The notes under the pieces: generated by a model | Databases searched by the model: none | The model's input: only the letters and a program-made list of their open reading frames with translations | What the model was told of the DNA's origin: nothing | From: Crocodylus rhombifer | Lineage: Eukaryota > Chordata > Crocodylia > Crocodylidae | Length of the DNA: 64,000 bases | NCBI GenBank assembly: GCA_038503035.1 | Contig: JAVSML010024328.1 | Coordinates: forward strand, 109,223-173,222 | Direction of reading: 5' to 3' | Part shown: positions 1 through 11,853 of the stretch, in pieces | Layout of the letters: each line of letters starts with the position of its first letter | Numbering within the stretch: the stretch's first letter is position 1 | Program-made: the position numbers and the translations under genes

Positions 1-1944
1 TCGTTCTTTTCTCCTTTCTCACAACAGTATGCACAGCATGTTCCCTCCATTGTTCAGCATAGTTTAAAATGGCATTAAGAGGTGAACAGCGATGTAAACA
101 GGTGGAAATAGTTCCCACTGAAACTGTTAGCATTCCCCAGCACACACACAGCTGCAACACTCTGATCTCCTAGGCTGCAAGGAAAAAAGGGAAAATTAGC
201 AGCACTTCACTGAAGAGATGAACTAATTGCTGCAAACACATTAAGACTCAATTCTGTGAGGTACTGAGCACTTTGAACTGCTGCTGAAGTCTAAGGGAAT
301 TGAGGATACTTGGCACCTTCCAGGATCTAGCCCTTAATGAGGTTTAACTCTTCTCAAAAATAAACAGACCCCTGGTACTTGCTAGTTAGTGCATTTGAAA
401 TGGCAAACACTGAAGACTGGAACTGAGCTGAAACAGAGCCCCAAATCCAGATCAGGCTTTTGGTCTTTATTTTATACCCAGAGAAAACCCAAGATCTGGA
501 CCTGTCTGAACTTGGGGGTTTGAATTCCATATTGTCACTTGAATTTTACCAGATTTCAAGGTGTTCATATTAGCCTTTCATAGAGAATGGTTTTATAGTC
601 AAGCTCCAGTTTTTATCCAGGGTTAAGAACTGGGGTGGGCAGGGGGTTGTTTGGTTTTTGTTTGTTATGACTTAAAGTACCAAAAAAATCATGTATCTGG
701 CAGTTATTTCACAGGGACTTTAGTTTGGGCATTAAATGACACAGGACTGTGTGTTTCAACTAGGCCTGTAAAACCAGTTTTTATATATAAACTGCATATA
801 AACTGATATTTCTACCATTACCAGTGGAATGCAACACTTAAACATGAATTTTTTTTTCAATCTAACTTTTTTTGAGAACTGGGAAAGCGGCTTTTTTTAG
901 GCCATTGTTAGCTCAGCAATATTACATTTTAAGTTCTTAATTAGAATAATGTTTCTGTGTCGTTGGCAAAAGACTGTGGCTTCTGCACCTTGCAGCAACT
1001 GTTCAATTTTGCACCTGGCAAGATGATGCATTTGTTTATAAGCAAACAGATACAAGCATACCAGAAACCTGCTCAATGAAACAGTTTTACAAATCCATCT
1101 TCTACACCCAGCTCTCTGTCTATCCTGGGCATCTTCTACCACAAAGTACTGCTGCAGTGCACAGTTAGGCAAGCCCTATGATGGTAGCTAAACCTGTCAG
1201 GTTCTTCATTACATACCATCAATAAAATAGATCTGGATTAAGAAAGATTATTTCACTATAGTAATCCCTGCATTTGGTGCCAGTGGCCATGTACAAACAT
1301 TCACTTTCTCCTGGCAGAGTCACTGTTCTCTCAGTAGAAGCCACTAGTGTACAGGTGTTCAGGATTTTTCTCCTTGAGCAAAACTGTCTGTTCCAAAAGA
1401 AAAATAACCTGGGAACAACTAAGGTTAAACCATTCTTACTCTTGGGAGATTGAATATCTGTACACATTGTCTTCTGATAGGAGTCACAGCACAGTCCTCC
1501 AGCATCACAGGGTGCTTTGCTTTTGCCCTTCCCCGCCACCCTCTCTCTCCCTCCTGTGGGGCAGTGTGTCACTTAGGCTGGACTCTGCTCCAGCCAAGCA
1601 GGGAGCAGAACATATCATACCCTCTTCATAATCCCCACATAGTGCTGCAGGGGGTCAGCACAATGTCTGAGCAGTCTGGGTCCTGTACAGTGCTGCCATC
1701 TTTCTGCAGGTAGACTGAGGGAGCCTGCAGAGCATGCCCAGATGTGTGCACAGGTTTCCTCTGGCTGCAAAGCTTTAGCAATGAAAGCTCTTTGCCCTAG
1801 TGGGGCTCAGCATTCAAATGTTTGTTCAAGGTTTTCTGGGTAAGTATTTTTACCAGAAAAAACCCCTAGCATTCCCCCATATTATTTGAACTGCTATCAC
1901 TTTCAGAATGATGGACAAAAGCAAAATAATAGACAGAAAACTAA
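1..1944. other. AT-rich single-copy DNA, no feature recognised
   Basis: I see no repeat boundary, no coding frame with recognisable content and no RNA gene here. Short frames between 1219 and 1713 have no family resemblance and overlap each other on both strands. A pyrimidine-rich stretch lies at about 1525-1556. Confidence 0.5.
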
Positions 1945-2282
1945 GGGTGCTGATATACAAGTGTGAAGGCTGCTCTGATGTGCTGTAATTTCAGTGCATC
2001 AGAGCAGACTCAATTAATGGAGTCTGTTGGAGCATGGCGATTACTGTGCTCCAGCAGCCTCCTGTGTCTTGTGTATCAGCGTTTCTGCACTTAAACATGG
2101 CAGCAGGGGCACTTGAACTAAAGCTCGTCAAATGAGCTTTAGTTCAAGCGACCCTGCTGCCATTTTTAAGTCCAGAGATGCTGATACATGAGATGCAGCA
2201 GTGTTTTAATTAAGGTAGCTCTTGGAGCCACTCTAATTAAAGTGCCGCACTCCCCACCCTCAGAGCATGTGTAAAAGTGCCC
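1945..2282. mobile_element. Foldback MITE, copy 1 (3-bp TSD, PIF/Harbinger-like)
   Basis: The element has imperfect terminal inverted repeats: GGGTGCTGATATACAAGTG on the left, and GGGCACTTTTACACATGCT read from the right end. It is flanked by TAA on both sides (1942-1944 and 2283-2285), which fits the TWA duplication of PIF/Harbinger elements. The middle folds on itself: the 15-bp arms 2112-2126 and 2134-2148 are perfect complements around a 7-nt loop, and weaker pairing continues outward to about 2070 and 2190. A related copy lies at 36546-36807. No transposase is encoded. If the organism is a crocodilian, the Chompy MITE family is a candidate name, but I cannot verify it. Confidence 0.75.
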
Positions 2283-4927
2283 TAAATTATAACAGAGTGC
2301 TGGTGCATTATAACAATTTCCTCCTCCGTAATCACAATCATATTAAAACATAGTTATGCCATTCCATAAGCACAACTGCTGGAAAGAATATTACCTGACT
2401 TTTTGAGCTGGATGGTGTCACTGGATTATGTTCTCTTTGCTTACATGAACTGGGGATAACTTGATTGACATAAAATAAATTAAACCAATTCAAAACTGTT
2501 ACAAATGCATGAAGACTCAGATCATGGCATACCATTGTCCTCGGGTAGACCAGAGGCAGCTGTTGCATATTAGCTAAAATGATATTACATGGTCACTACA
2601 GAACATGACGTCTTCCTTTTGAAAGCAACAGCTTGTGGCCCTTGCCTATGCAAACTGCATATAAAAGAAAATAGTCCTTAATCAGGAATAGTAGTATTTC
2701 CACTGTGTAACCCAGGAGATCAAGGTGTCTGTAGATCACCTACACATGACCATGGGGAAAGGGGTGTAGAAAAAAATACACATTTAATTTTTCCTTTTTC
2801 TGCAGGCACCTAAAAGAATACTGTTTATCATCATGAGCATAGCCTCATAAACTAGCAACAGCCAGGGTAGAAATTATGTTTCACATTTCTTTCCGCGCAC
2901 CTGAAAAACACTTACTCAATTCAGTAAGTCACCCTAGTGTTCGGTATCAACTTCCTACTCCTCCTGTCCCTCTCCTTGTTTCTCCTTTTTCCCTGGCAAA
3001 AAAGGTAATTTGAATAGAATTAAAGCAGAATTCTGTAATAGCTATGATTCAGTTGTCTTACTGTGGGCTCCCAGGTGCTGATGTATTTGCATGAAATTAA
3101 ACCAGTGCTGTTAGTACTGTAAAGACACAGGTAGCTGTGAATTACCTTGCACGTCATTTCAGAGTGCTTTGCTAATTTGAGTGCAAGTTAGGGCCTGAGC
3201 CCCCTAGTAACTCCTGGACTGAAACTGAATGTTGCTTGTCACAAATAAGGTCTCAGGGACCCCCAGAGAACTGATTTTCTCCCCACCATGCTGCCACTTG
3301 CCTCAAGGAACAGACCAAGTTTGCACTAGGGTAGCTTCCTCCCCCAACAAGCCTCAGCTCCACTGCCCTTATACTGGACCTTGCAGCTGCGGTGAGGGGA
3401 TCTCTGCCAGCCTTCGGTGGCCACCCCATTCAATCATGGAAGTTTTTTAGGTCCCCCTCTCCATGGGGAAAGCTAGCTCAGAATATCACTTGTCTAGAAA
3501 TTAATCTATTCGCAGGCAGATTGTAAGGAGTCAAACAACAAAATTGTGTTGTTTGTCCTATTTGTTTCATAGCATAACAAGCAAAACTGACTATAGATAT
3601 GGAGACAGAAAAGCAAAATAAGGAAAGGAGGTTATCTCTCTCATTTAGCTATGCCTCAGCCTTCCTAAGAGTCTTGCCAGCCTCACCAGAAATCAGCCTT
3701 CTTGTTGAGTTGTCAGCCCAGACTGCTGACAGCCCTGACCCTTCCTCACCCACAGCTAACCAGCTAATTCCCCACAACCAACACCACCTCCCAACCCCAG
3801 CCTTCTCAACAGTCCTCAGCACTCTCTAGAAAGTCGTGGCCTGCCCAAGTTACCTGCCATTCTTTTGGTTGTACGGGCCATTTCTCCCAGATACTTTTGC
3901 TATAGAGGTGTTGATTTCCCCACTATAGCCAGACACAGTGCCTTGGGGCCCAACTCCTGCCTGTATCTGGAAGTGGCAATTCTTCCTGCCAAGAACAAGA
4001 GCATTGTAGCCATTCCACCCTTTCCTTAAGTGAACCATATCCAAAACCACAAGGACATATACAGACAACATAAACACAATTTGTAAGGCTCAGCCATACT
4101 AATCAAAGCCAGCTGACCCCCTACTTTTTCCTCCAATTGTTTCTGGGGCTGCTTCTAAGAAGCTCCTACATCACCTGAGCCTTGCTGCACAGTCTACTGG
4201 TTTCCAGTTCCTGAGCAGCTTCTGTTCCAGCAATGTCTCTGGTCTTCTTGGTTCCTGACCCTGCTTTTGATTTATTCCTAGATTTCAATTTTCCTGTTCC
4301 TTACCCCAGCCTAGCTCCTGACTCCAGTTTGGCTCTTCTTTTGGACCTCACCCTGTGGATTGTCTCTTAGACTTCTGATTCCCAAATCTTTCCCTGGATT
4401 AATATTTGTTCCTGACTTTTGACCCTTACCCCTGTAATCCTTGGTCCCACACTCAGCTCTGCCCACTAGGTTGGCTATCCAAGTGGATGTGACAAATGCC
4501 CTTCCAGTGAGACCACGCATGCCATATCAGTAGAACAGAACACAGGGAAACATTTATGCCATGCCACGAATCCCCAAAACATAAAGGGTTCATGACAGCG
4601 CTTAACACTTGCAACTCCTCTCAACATTTTGATTGCCGATGGTCATCAAAAGTATGATCCTGCAAGATGCTTGTGTCTCAGATAGCCTCCCAATTGTCCT
4701 GACTTGGGGCCTGCTCCCTTTGCCAATCCCCCAAATGAGCTGAAGACAAGTGGGAGTTCATTTCTTAAATGGGAGTTTAGGGCATTCTGTGCCTCAAAAC
4801 AATACCTCATAATTGTCATTTTTGGTCTTCTGTGGGAGTTAAGAGTATTCAGCAACTTAATTTCATAGTTTCAGACATTTTAAGGAGAGGAAGATCCAGC
4901 TTGATCATTTTGCCTGACTTCCTATAT
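2283..4927. other. AT-rich to mixed single-copy DNA
   Basis: Nothing recognisable as a gene or a bounded repeat. The short frames near 3229-3450, 3599-3829 and 4311-4520 show no domain and no coding signature. Confidence 0.45.
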
Positions 4928-5153
4928 CAGGCGTGGCTAAACTGCAGCATGAGTGCCACAAGTGGCACAGGCAACCTCTGTGTGTGGCATGCAGCATAGT
5001 GGCAGATAGAGTAGGGAGCAGAAAGCAGAGCATCGAATCAGGTAGGGAGCACAGGACAGGGACAGAACACAGAGCAGCAGAGTGGACAAGGAAAAGGGAT
5101 CATAGGAGCACTCGGGGGGGGATGGGGCCAAAAAGGTTGGCCCCACTGTCCTG
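4928..5153. mobile_element. hAT-like MITE
   Basis: The left end reads CAGGCGTGGCTAAACTGCAG. The right end read inward is CAGGACAGTGGGGCCAACC and continues into a TTTTTGGCCCC run. Both resemble the common vertebrate hAT end of the type CAGGGGTGGGCAAACT. The interior is purine-rich and non-coding. An 8-bp target duplication is not clear, so the boundary rests on the ends alone. Confidence 0.55.
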
Positions 5154-5975
5154 TATAATGCAGGCCATGGAATTCCATTTGGTGGGCAATGTCTACATGG
5201 GATGTTTCCTGAGGAGCTTCCTAATTAGCTTTGCAGTAAACTGTCTCAGCATCTACACATGTGGCCCCATTAGATTTCAGGAAATTAATGAACCCTGCCA
5301 TAGGTTAGTACTTGTAAACACAAGTACTATCTTATGGCGATGTTTTTTAGGCCTCAGCGAAACACACGTAGACACTGAAAGGGCTGGCTGGGGCATGAGG
5401 GTGCTTCAGTGCTTCATTAGAGCACCCTTGCGCCCCATCAACCCCTCCACAGCACGTTGAGCTGAGTCAGAGCAACCCCAAGCTGGGAGACTAATTCCCC
5501 AGGATCCCTGCCAGCTGGGGCTGCTCAAACCCAGCTCAACATGCTATGGTTCTGGGTGCACATTCAAATATAGCACCCAGGAGCAATAACCTCCAGCACA
5601 ATTTTTTTGAAAAATATATATCTATATGCATATAAAGTTATATATAGCTTCACTCTAAGTATCATTATACAAAGAAAAACCATAACCTGTTACAAAATCT
5701 GCACCCGTGCAGCCCACGCACCTGTACAAAGGCCTGCTGGCACCTGGACCCATTACAATATTTTCACTGCACACAACACACAGAAACACTGGTCTCTCAG
5801 ACCAGGCAACCCATTTCTTTCATCCCTACCTCTCATTGCAGGGTTACAGACTCAGTTCACTTGTTGTCCATGTTGCTGTTGCTCCAGCTCCCGCTGGAGG
5901 ACCTGTTGCTGCAGTCTCTGTCCTCAGTTCCGATTGTCCCTTCCTCTCGGTTGCTGTCACTGCCCCCCTTCCCTG
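5154..5975. other. Mixed DNA with possible MITE fragment and AT-rich tract
   Basis: Motifs such as GGGCAATGTCTACATGGG (about 5187) and CATCTACACATG (about 5251) resemble the ends of the 3-bp-TSD MITEs elsewhere in the window, but I cannot place two ends. An AT-rich tract rich in TATA steps covers about 5610-5650. Confidence 0.3.
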
Positions 5976-6061
5976 CTAGGGGGGACTTGGAAGATCCTGT
6001 GCCATGTGTCTCTGTGCCAGGTGGCTTTGGCTGTGTCCTCTCCATCCTCTACTACTGATTT

Positions 6062-6536
6062 CTAGTAGTAGGTCTGGAGTTTGCTTAGAGCCATTTTCAC
6101 ACAGCCTACCACCTCTACGTCCATGTGCCTGTACATCAGGAGGTTCTTGGCTGTCCAGACGGCGCTCCTGATGTAGGATGCATACTTGTTGAAACAAGCT
6201 GACAGGTTTCCCTGGTGTTTGGCGAGGTGCCCATACAGTGCCGCTTCTCTCATTAGCTGACTGACTTTGGTCACCGCTTCGCAGAGCTGCTTCACCCTGT
6301 TCCATACCTCCTTGGTGCAGGTGCAGAGCCAGAGGAAGTGGTCGATCATCTCCATGCCTCCATGGCAGTTAGGCCATGGACAGCTGGGTCTCCCCAGCTA
6401 TCTCTCTTTATGCCTCCAGGCCCTCGCTGGCAGGGCTCAGTGGGCCATCAGCTAGTTCAGGTCCCTGTGATATTTGCGCAGGTCCTGTTGTTGATGCGCT
6501 CCCACACAGAGTTTGTTGCTTCGAATTAATTACACA
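6062..6536 (-). pseudogene. LINE ORF2 C-terminus with zinc-binding (zf-RVT) motif, decayed
   Basis: Read on the minus strand, one frame runs through a block typical of the zinc-binding region downstream of LINE reverse transcriptases. It contains CPWPNC, then H in IDHFLWLC, with a final C and the usual EVWN after it, which gives a C-C-H-C pattern. Upstream in the same frame the stretch RKYHRDLN and LMAH..ALPARAW is readable with two in-frame stops, one where a W and one where a G would fit. The frame ends in QTYY and a stop at 6062. This looks like the tail of a Tx1/L1-like LINE rather than CR1, because CR1 lacks such a motif. The upstream reverse transcriptase is missing: the young CR1 begins immediately beyond the upstream end. 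Family placement is inference. Confidence 0.6.
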
Positions 6537-6544
6537 TGCAGATA

Positions 6545-9474
6545 GTTTCATAGTTTCTAGGGTCAGAAGGGACCTGAGCAGATCATCTAGTCCGACCCCC
6601 CGCCATGGCAGGAAATAATACTGGGGTCAAACGACCCCAGCAAGACGTTCATCTAACGTCCTTTTAAATACCCCCAGGGTAGGAGTCTGCACCACTTCTC
6701 TTGGAAGCTGGTTCCAGACCCTAGCCACCCTGACCGTGAAGTAGCGCCTCCTGATATCTAACCTAAACCTACCCTCTGCCAGCTTGTGACTGTTATTCCT
6801 GGTCACTCCTGGCAGTGCTCGGGGAAACAGTGACTCCCCCAATGCCTGCTGATCCCCCCCATACTAGTTTATAACAGGCCACAGGATCCCCCCTCAGCCT
6901 TCTCTTTTGGAGGCTGAACAGGTTCAGGTCCCATAGCCTCTCCTCATAGGGCCTGCCCTGCTGTCCCCTGATCATACAAGTGGCCCTCCTCTGGACCCTC
7001 TCCATGCTGTCGACATCCCTCTTGAAGTGTGGCGCCCAGAACTGGACGCAGTACTCCAGCTGCAGCCTGACCAGTGCCGCATAGAGGGGAAGGATCACCT
7101 CTTTGGACCTGCTCGAGATGCATCTGTGGATGCATTCCAAGGTGCGGTTGGCCTTCCTGACTGCCTCCCCACACCGCCGGCCCATGTTCATCTTGGAGTC
7201 AATGATGACCCCCAGATCCCTTTCCGCCTCCGTGCTGACAAGAGGGGAGTTCCCTAAACTGTAGGTATGGTGCAGGTTGTTCCTCCCGAGGTGCATCACC
7301 TTTCACTTGTCTGTGTTGAAACCCATCCTATTCTCATCCGCCCACCCCTGTAGCCTGTCTAGGTCTGATTGTAACCTGTTGCATCCTTCCAATGTACCCA
7401 CGTCCCCCCGCATCTTAGTGTCATCAGCAAATTTGAACAGGGTGCTTTTTACCCCCTCATCCAAATCACTGATGAAGATGTTGAACAGTGCGGGCCCAAG
7501 GACTGAGCCCTGCAGAACCCCACTGCCCATGTCCTTCCAGGTTGAGAAGGACCCATCCACCACCACCCTCTGGGTGCAGCCCTCTGGCCAGTTGGCGACC
7601 CATTTGACTGTGTGGGTGTCTACACCACAGCCCCCCAGTTTCTTAATGAGAACGGGGTGAGCGACAGTGTCAAAAGCCTTCCGGAAGTCCAGGAAGACTA
7701 TATCCACTGCTACCCCTGCATCTAATGATCTGGTGATCTGATCGTAAAAGGCCACCAGGTTGGTCTGACAGGATCTGCCACTGATGAACCCGTGTTGGTT
7801 GCCCCTAAGCATGTAGTCCCCTGCTGGCCCCTCCTGGATGTGTGCCAGCATAATTTTCTCGAACAGCTTGCCTAGGATCGAGGTGAGACTAACTGGCCTA
7901 TAGTTTCCTGGGTCCTCCTTCCTGCCTTTTTTGAAGATGGGGACCACGTTGGCCCTCTTCCAGGCCTCCGGTACCTCACCAGAGCACCACAAGTGCTCAT
8001 AAATTTGTGCCAGGGGACTTGCAATGACCTCGGCCAGTTCCTTTAGAACTCTAGGGTGGAGATCATCCGGGCCGGCTGACTTGAATATGTCCAACCCCTT
8101 CAGAAGCTCCCTAACTAAATCCTCGCTAACCCATGGCCCAGGTGTGCCTCCCCCGGGGCCCGAGGGGGGCCCAGCAGGGAGGTGGCTGTTCTGGTCCCTA
8201 CTTAGGAAGACGGAGGCAAAGAAATCATTAAACATGTTAGCTTTGCTGTCTGGTGTGACGACCAAGTTTCCCATCGCGTCCTGTAAGGGCCCCACATTAC
8301 CCGGGACCTTCTTTTTACCCCCTATGTATTTAAAAAAGGACTTCTTATTGTCCTTAATCTGGGAAGCTAGTCTCAGTTCCATCTCTGCCTTGGCCTTCCT
8401 AACTGCCCCTCTACATCCCCGAGCAACTGCAGAATAGTCCTCCCTGGTGATGACCCCTTCCTTCCATTGGGTGTAAGCCTCCTTTTTAGCAAGGAGACAT
8501 TCCCAGATGCTTTTGGTGAGCCACAGAGGCTTGTGTGCTCTCCTGCTCCCTTTGATCCTGGTTGGGATTACCTTCCTTTGGGCTTGGAGGATCGTCTCCT
8601 TAAGGAGCGACCACTCTCCTTGGACACCTGGCTCCCCTCCCCTCCGGGACCTCAGCGCTTCTCCAACTATCCTCCTTAGCTCATTGAAGTCTTCCCTCCT
8701 AAAATCTAGGGCCGCTGCCTTACTGCATGCCTTTGCCACCTTGCGCTGGATGGTGAATTCCAGCAGGCGATGATCGCTGTCGCCCAGGTGGTCGAGCACC
8801 CGCAGCCCCCTCACCAGGTCATCACCCATGGCCAGCACTAGGTCCAACAAGGCGTCTCCCCTGGTGGGGCTGTGCACCTCCTGGGTTAGATGGAGGTCCT
8901 GCACTCTGGCCAAGAACCTACGTGAGCGTTCAGACCTGGCTGACTGCTCTTCCCAGCAGATGTCTGGGAAGTTCAGGTCCCCCATGACTACCACATCCTT
9001 AGCCTTCACTACCTCTGTGAGCTGACCCAAGAATTCCTGGTCAAACTCTTCCCCCTGGTTGGGACGTCTGTAGTAGACTCCCACCGTTAAGTCCCTTTCC
9101 CCTCGACTGCCTTGTACTCTAACCCAAAGCACTTCAGAGTGCCCCTCCCCTGACTCCTTGCTAATTAATGAGGATGTGTATTCCTCCTTAATATAGAGCG
9201 CCACGCCCCCACCTCTCTTTCCTATCCTGTCCCTCCTGTACAGCCTATAGCCCTTGACATTGACCGCCCAATCATGCGTTTCGTCCCACCACGTTTCTGT
9301 AATCCCCACTATGTCCGGGCTGGTGTCAGCCAGCAGGAGGGTGAGTTCCTCCTGCTTGTTGCCCATACTACGAGCGTTTGTGTAGAGGCATTTGAGGCCT
9401 CCTGTGGATGTGTGTACTGACCCCCTAGTCCCAGCGTTACCCTGGCCCCTCTCTCTAGATGCACCAAGTTATTC
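6545..9474 (-). mobile_element. CR1 LINE copy 1 (young, 5'-truncated)
   Basis: This is a 2.9-kb CR1 non-LTR retrotransposon on the minus strand. Its 3' end lies at about 6548 with the octamer ACTATGAA, as expected for CR1 tails, preceded by a short 3' UTR (6548-6626). ORF2 fills the rest. ORF1 and the 5' UTR are missing: the element is cut near the start of ORF2. Copies 2 and 3 at 22896-24292 and 25216-25932 are close relatives. No target duplication was found, which is usual for CR1. Confidence 0.93.
6627..9468 (-). pseudogene. CR1 ORF2: AP-type endonuclease plus reverse transcriptase, two lesions
   Basis: ORF2 nicks target DNA and reverse-transcribes the LINE RNA at the nick. The frame is open from 9468 and includes CLYTNARSMGNKQEEL around the first methionine at 9366. 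Counting from that Met, the endonuclease shows ITETWWDE (E24), GDLNFPD (D130, N132) and SDHR (S197-R200). The reverse transcriptase shows FLDFRKAFD (D560) and FADD (D648, D649). The expected PQG motif reads LQG (about residue 618), a likely damaging change. At 7303-7305 a TGA replaces the Cys codon of the usual KCKVMHLG. The same frame then continues to about 6870, where a 1-bp indel in a G-run shifts it into GGDQQALGE, and the protein ends at 6627. Apart from these lesions it is complete from the endonuclease to the C-terminus. It is clearly a LINE gene, not a host gene. Confidence 0.93.
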
Positions 9475-11615
9475 ATATTCTGAGCCTAATAGTTTTACAC
9501 ACTGAACACCCATGACTAGGGCCAGAGTATCAAAACAGCTCCATTCCCCTGCAGGCACCTAAATACGGTCCCGATTTTCAGAGCTGCTCAGCACTAAGAA
9601 GTTCCCCTATCAAGTGGAGATCCAGAATTTGGCAAAGGAGGGTGCAAGAGCAATTGGCTTGCAGGGATGGTTGCACCCACTACACCCAGCTCCCTACCCG
9701 GCCCCTAGGATAGGCAGATCATGCTGCAGAAGCAGAAGCTGGCAACTTTTTTTAAGTCCCTCAATCAGATTACGGTCTTCCCTCCCTTCCTCTTTATGCA
9801 TGGCTAACCAGGGTCAGGAGGAGTGAGCAAAATCCAGGTATAGGCCAGGTCAGGAAGCTAGGAGTCACTTTGAGAGCAGGGTCCAGGAACAAGCTGAGTC
9901 AGAAAGCCAGGAGATCAGGCAAAGAGCAGAGCTGGGAAACAAGCCAGGCCAAGAAACTGAGAGATCAAATGGAGAACAGTCAGAGCACGAGACAAGCAAA
10001 TTAAGCCCTATTGCCCAGGCATTTCTTGTTCCGGTATAGGTGTTCATATGGGGAACTGGAGGGTCAGTTGACTCTGGCCACCACTCCCATTCCAGTGAGT
10101 GAGGGGAGGGTTAGGTCCTGCTGGAGGTTTCAGGACAGCCTCGGCCACCAGCCTAGGTGACCAGTCGTAGGGTGGCAAACTGGGATGACTGGCCATGCTT
10201 TTCAGGTTCAGGCTCCCCAAGGTTGTATGCTGTGTTCTGAGAGTGCCACTGATCTTAATTCATCTCAGTGCTTGGTAGGTAGCCTATGTACTTCTCTCTG
10301 ATTGTGGACGGTGAGCACACAATAGATCTTGCCTGTTAAAGTTTTCCTTTTTATAATGACTGTTCCTGGTTCTACTGAAGTCAGTAACAAGTTTTATTGA
10401 CTTCACTGGGGCCAGGTCAGGTCCAGGTATGGTGAGAACCAGGAAGTTCCCTCACCGTGCAGATCTTTCCTGATTCAAACTTAACCTCCCTTTGCTATCA
10501 AAATCAGGTCAGAGGACAGTGACTTTGTCTTTCCTTTGTCTCCTAGTGATGATAGCTTAAGTAGCCATCAGCACGTGATCATTTACATAGAGAGGAAACT
10601 GCAAAGCTGCTGCCAAATGCCCATAGTGCCTGCCAAAAACAGATGTTAGATGTTACTGTAAGAGCAATATCTTCTTCAGCTTGATATCTGAGCACAGCAA
10701 TCTTTATTTAAAAGGGAGAGGAGAGCATGTGATTGAATTAATGAACTGCAGCATGCAACATACGGTATGAAAAATTTATAATGGAACGCGGTGGGTGTCC
10801 AATTGCCTGAGACAGTTAAAACAAGACTGCACAGATTAGTCATAGATAATAGAGAATAATCCTACACTGGCACGAGGAGCTATCTGATGATGATGACCCA
10901 CTGTGCGTTTTCTAGCTCTGTGCTACAGCCATTCCTGGGTGGGCTGTGCAGCAGGCACATTGGGTAGTTTCATCTGGAGGCTGCACAAACCATCTGAGAA
11001 GCTCTGAGGTATGCTGAGGCAGCCCCAATGGAGGTTGTCAGCTGGGAATGCCGTCACATTCAAACAAGTAGAGGTGGAGTGTCATGGTCCGGGAAAGGCT
11101 GATAACCACTTTCCTAGGAGTTCATGTCAGGATGGGGGTTTTTGTTCAATCCAAAGAGGTAATCACTGACAATATACAGACCAGGGTGGAGATTTGGTCA
11201 ATATTTATCTGCAAAATCTGATATTCAAGTAAAATCCATGTATGTGATAAACATGGGACAGTTTGTTGCAGAAATTAATGAACAGTGGTACAGAATTTAA
11301 TATCCCTTTGTTTTCAAGTTGGGTAGCTTTCTCGTATAAAACAATAAACACAAAGTTTCTACCTTCTATCAATTCACTTCAGTTTACTTATTTACCACCT
11401 TCCTACAGGTTTTTTTTTATAAACAAAGAACAAACTTGTTTCAGTCTCAACAACTTACCCTGAAGAAAAAAGTGAAGAAAAAAATTATAGAAGGGATCAG
11501 ATACTTACCTGGTGCAAATAAACATAGTTCCCTTGCAGAGAATAGGGCTACACTGATTGATACCAATGAGATCTGTCCCAAAGTCTACATAAAACAGGGT
11601 AGCGTATGTGTCTGT
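9475..11615. other. AT-rich DNA with faint old repeats
   Basis: A short inverted-repeat-like block at about 10350-10425 (GAAGTCAGTAACAAG and GACTTCACTGGGG) resembles an old repeat common in reptile DNA. Otherwise I see nothing. The frame at 9865-10047 is not convincing. Confidence 0.35.
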
Positions 11616-11853
11616 GGGAACATCTACATGTGCCCCTGACTGCATAGTTGGTACTGCACAGTCATTTAGTACTTGCTAAATGTACTTTACAAATACCAAA
11701 TGAATGTGCAGAACTTGCCGGTACCTATGCAGACCTGTCAGTGCATGGGTCATTTTTGACCCTACTTCGCAGTAGCAACAAACTAGTGGCATCACGGTTA
11801 GTGATTGTGTAGCTCATCACTACGGCAATGTAGTGTCTCATGTAGATGTGCAT
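11616..11853. mobile_element. Short MITE with CATCTACATG ends
   Basis: The left end GGGAACATCTACATG and the right end read inward, GCACATCTACATGAGAC, form an inverted repeat about 238 bp apart. The ends match the 954-bp MITE at 55527-56480, whose ends are GGGCACATCTACACA and GGGAACATCTACACATGC. The interior contains small palindromes and no coding capacity. The target duplication is unclear. Confidence 0.55.

Noticed and set aside
8024..8773. Plus-strand frames of 70-137 codons opposite CR1 ORF2
   Set aside because: They are antisense shadows of the reverse transcriptase gene.
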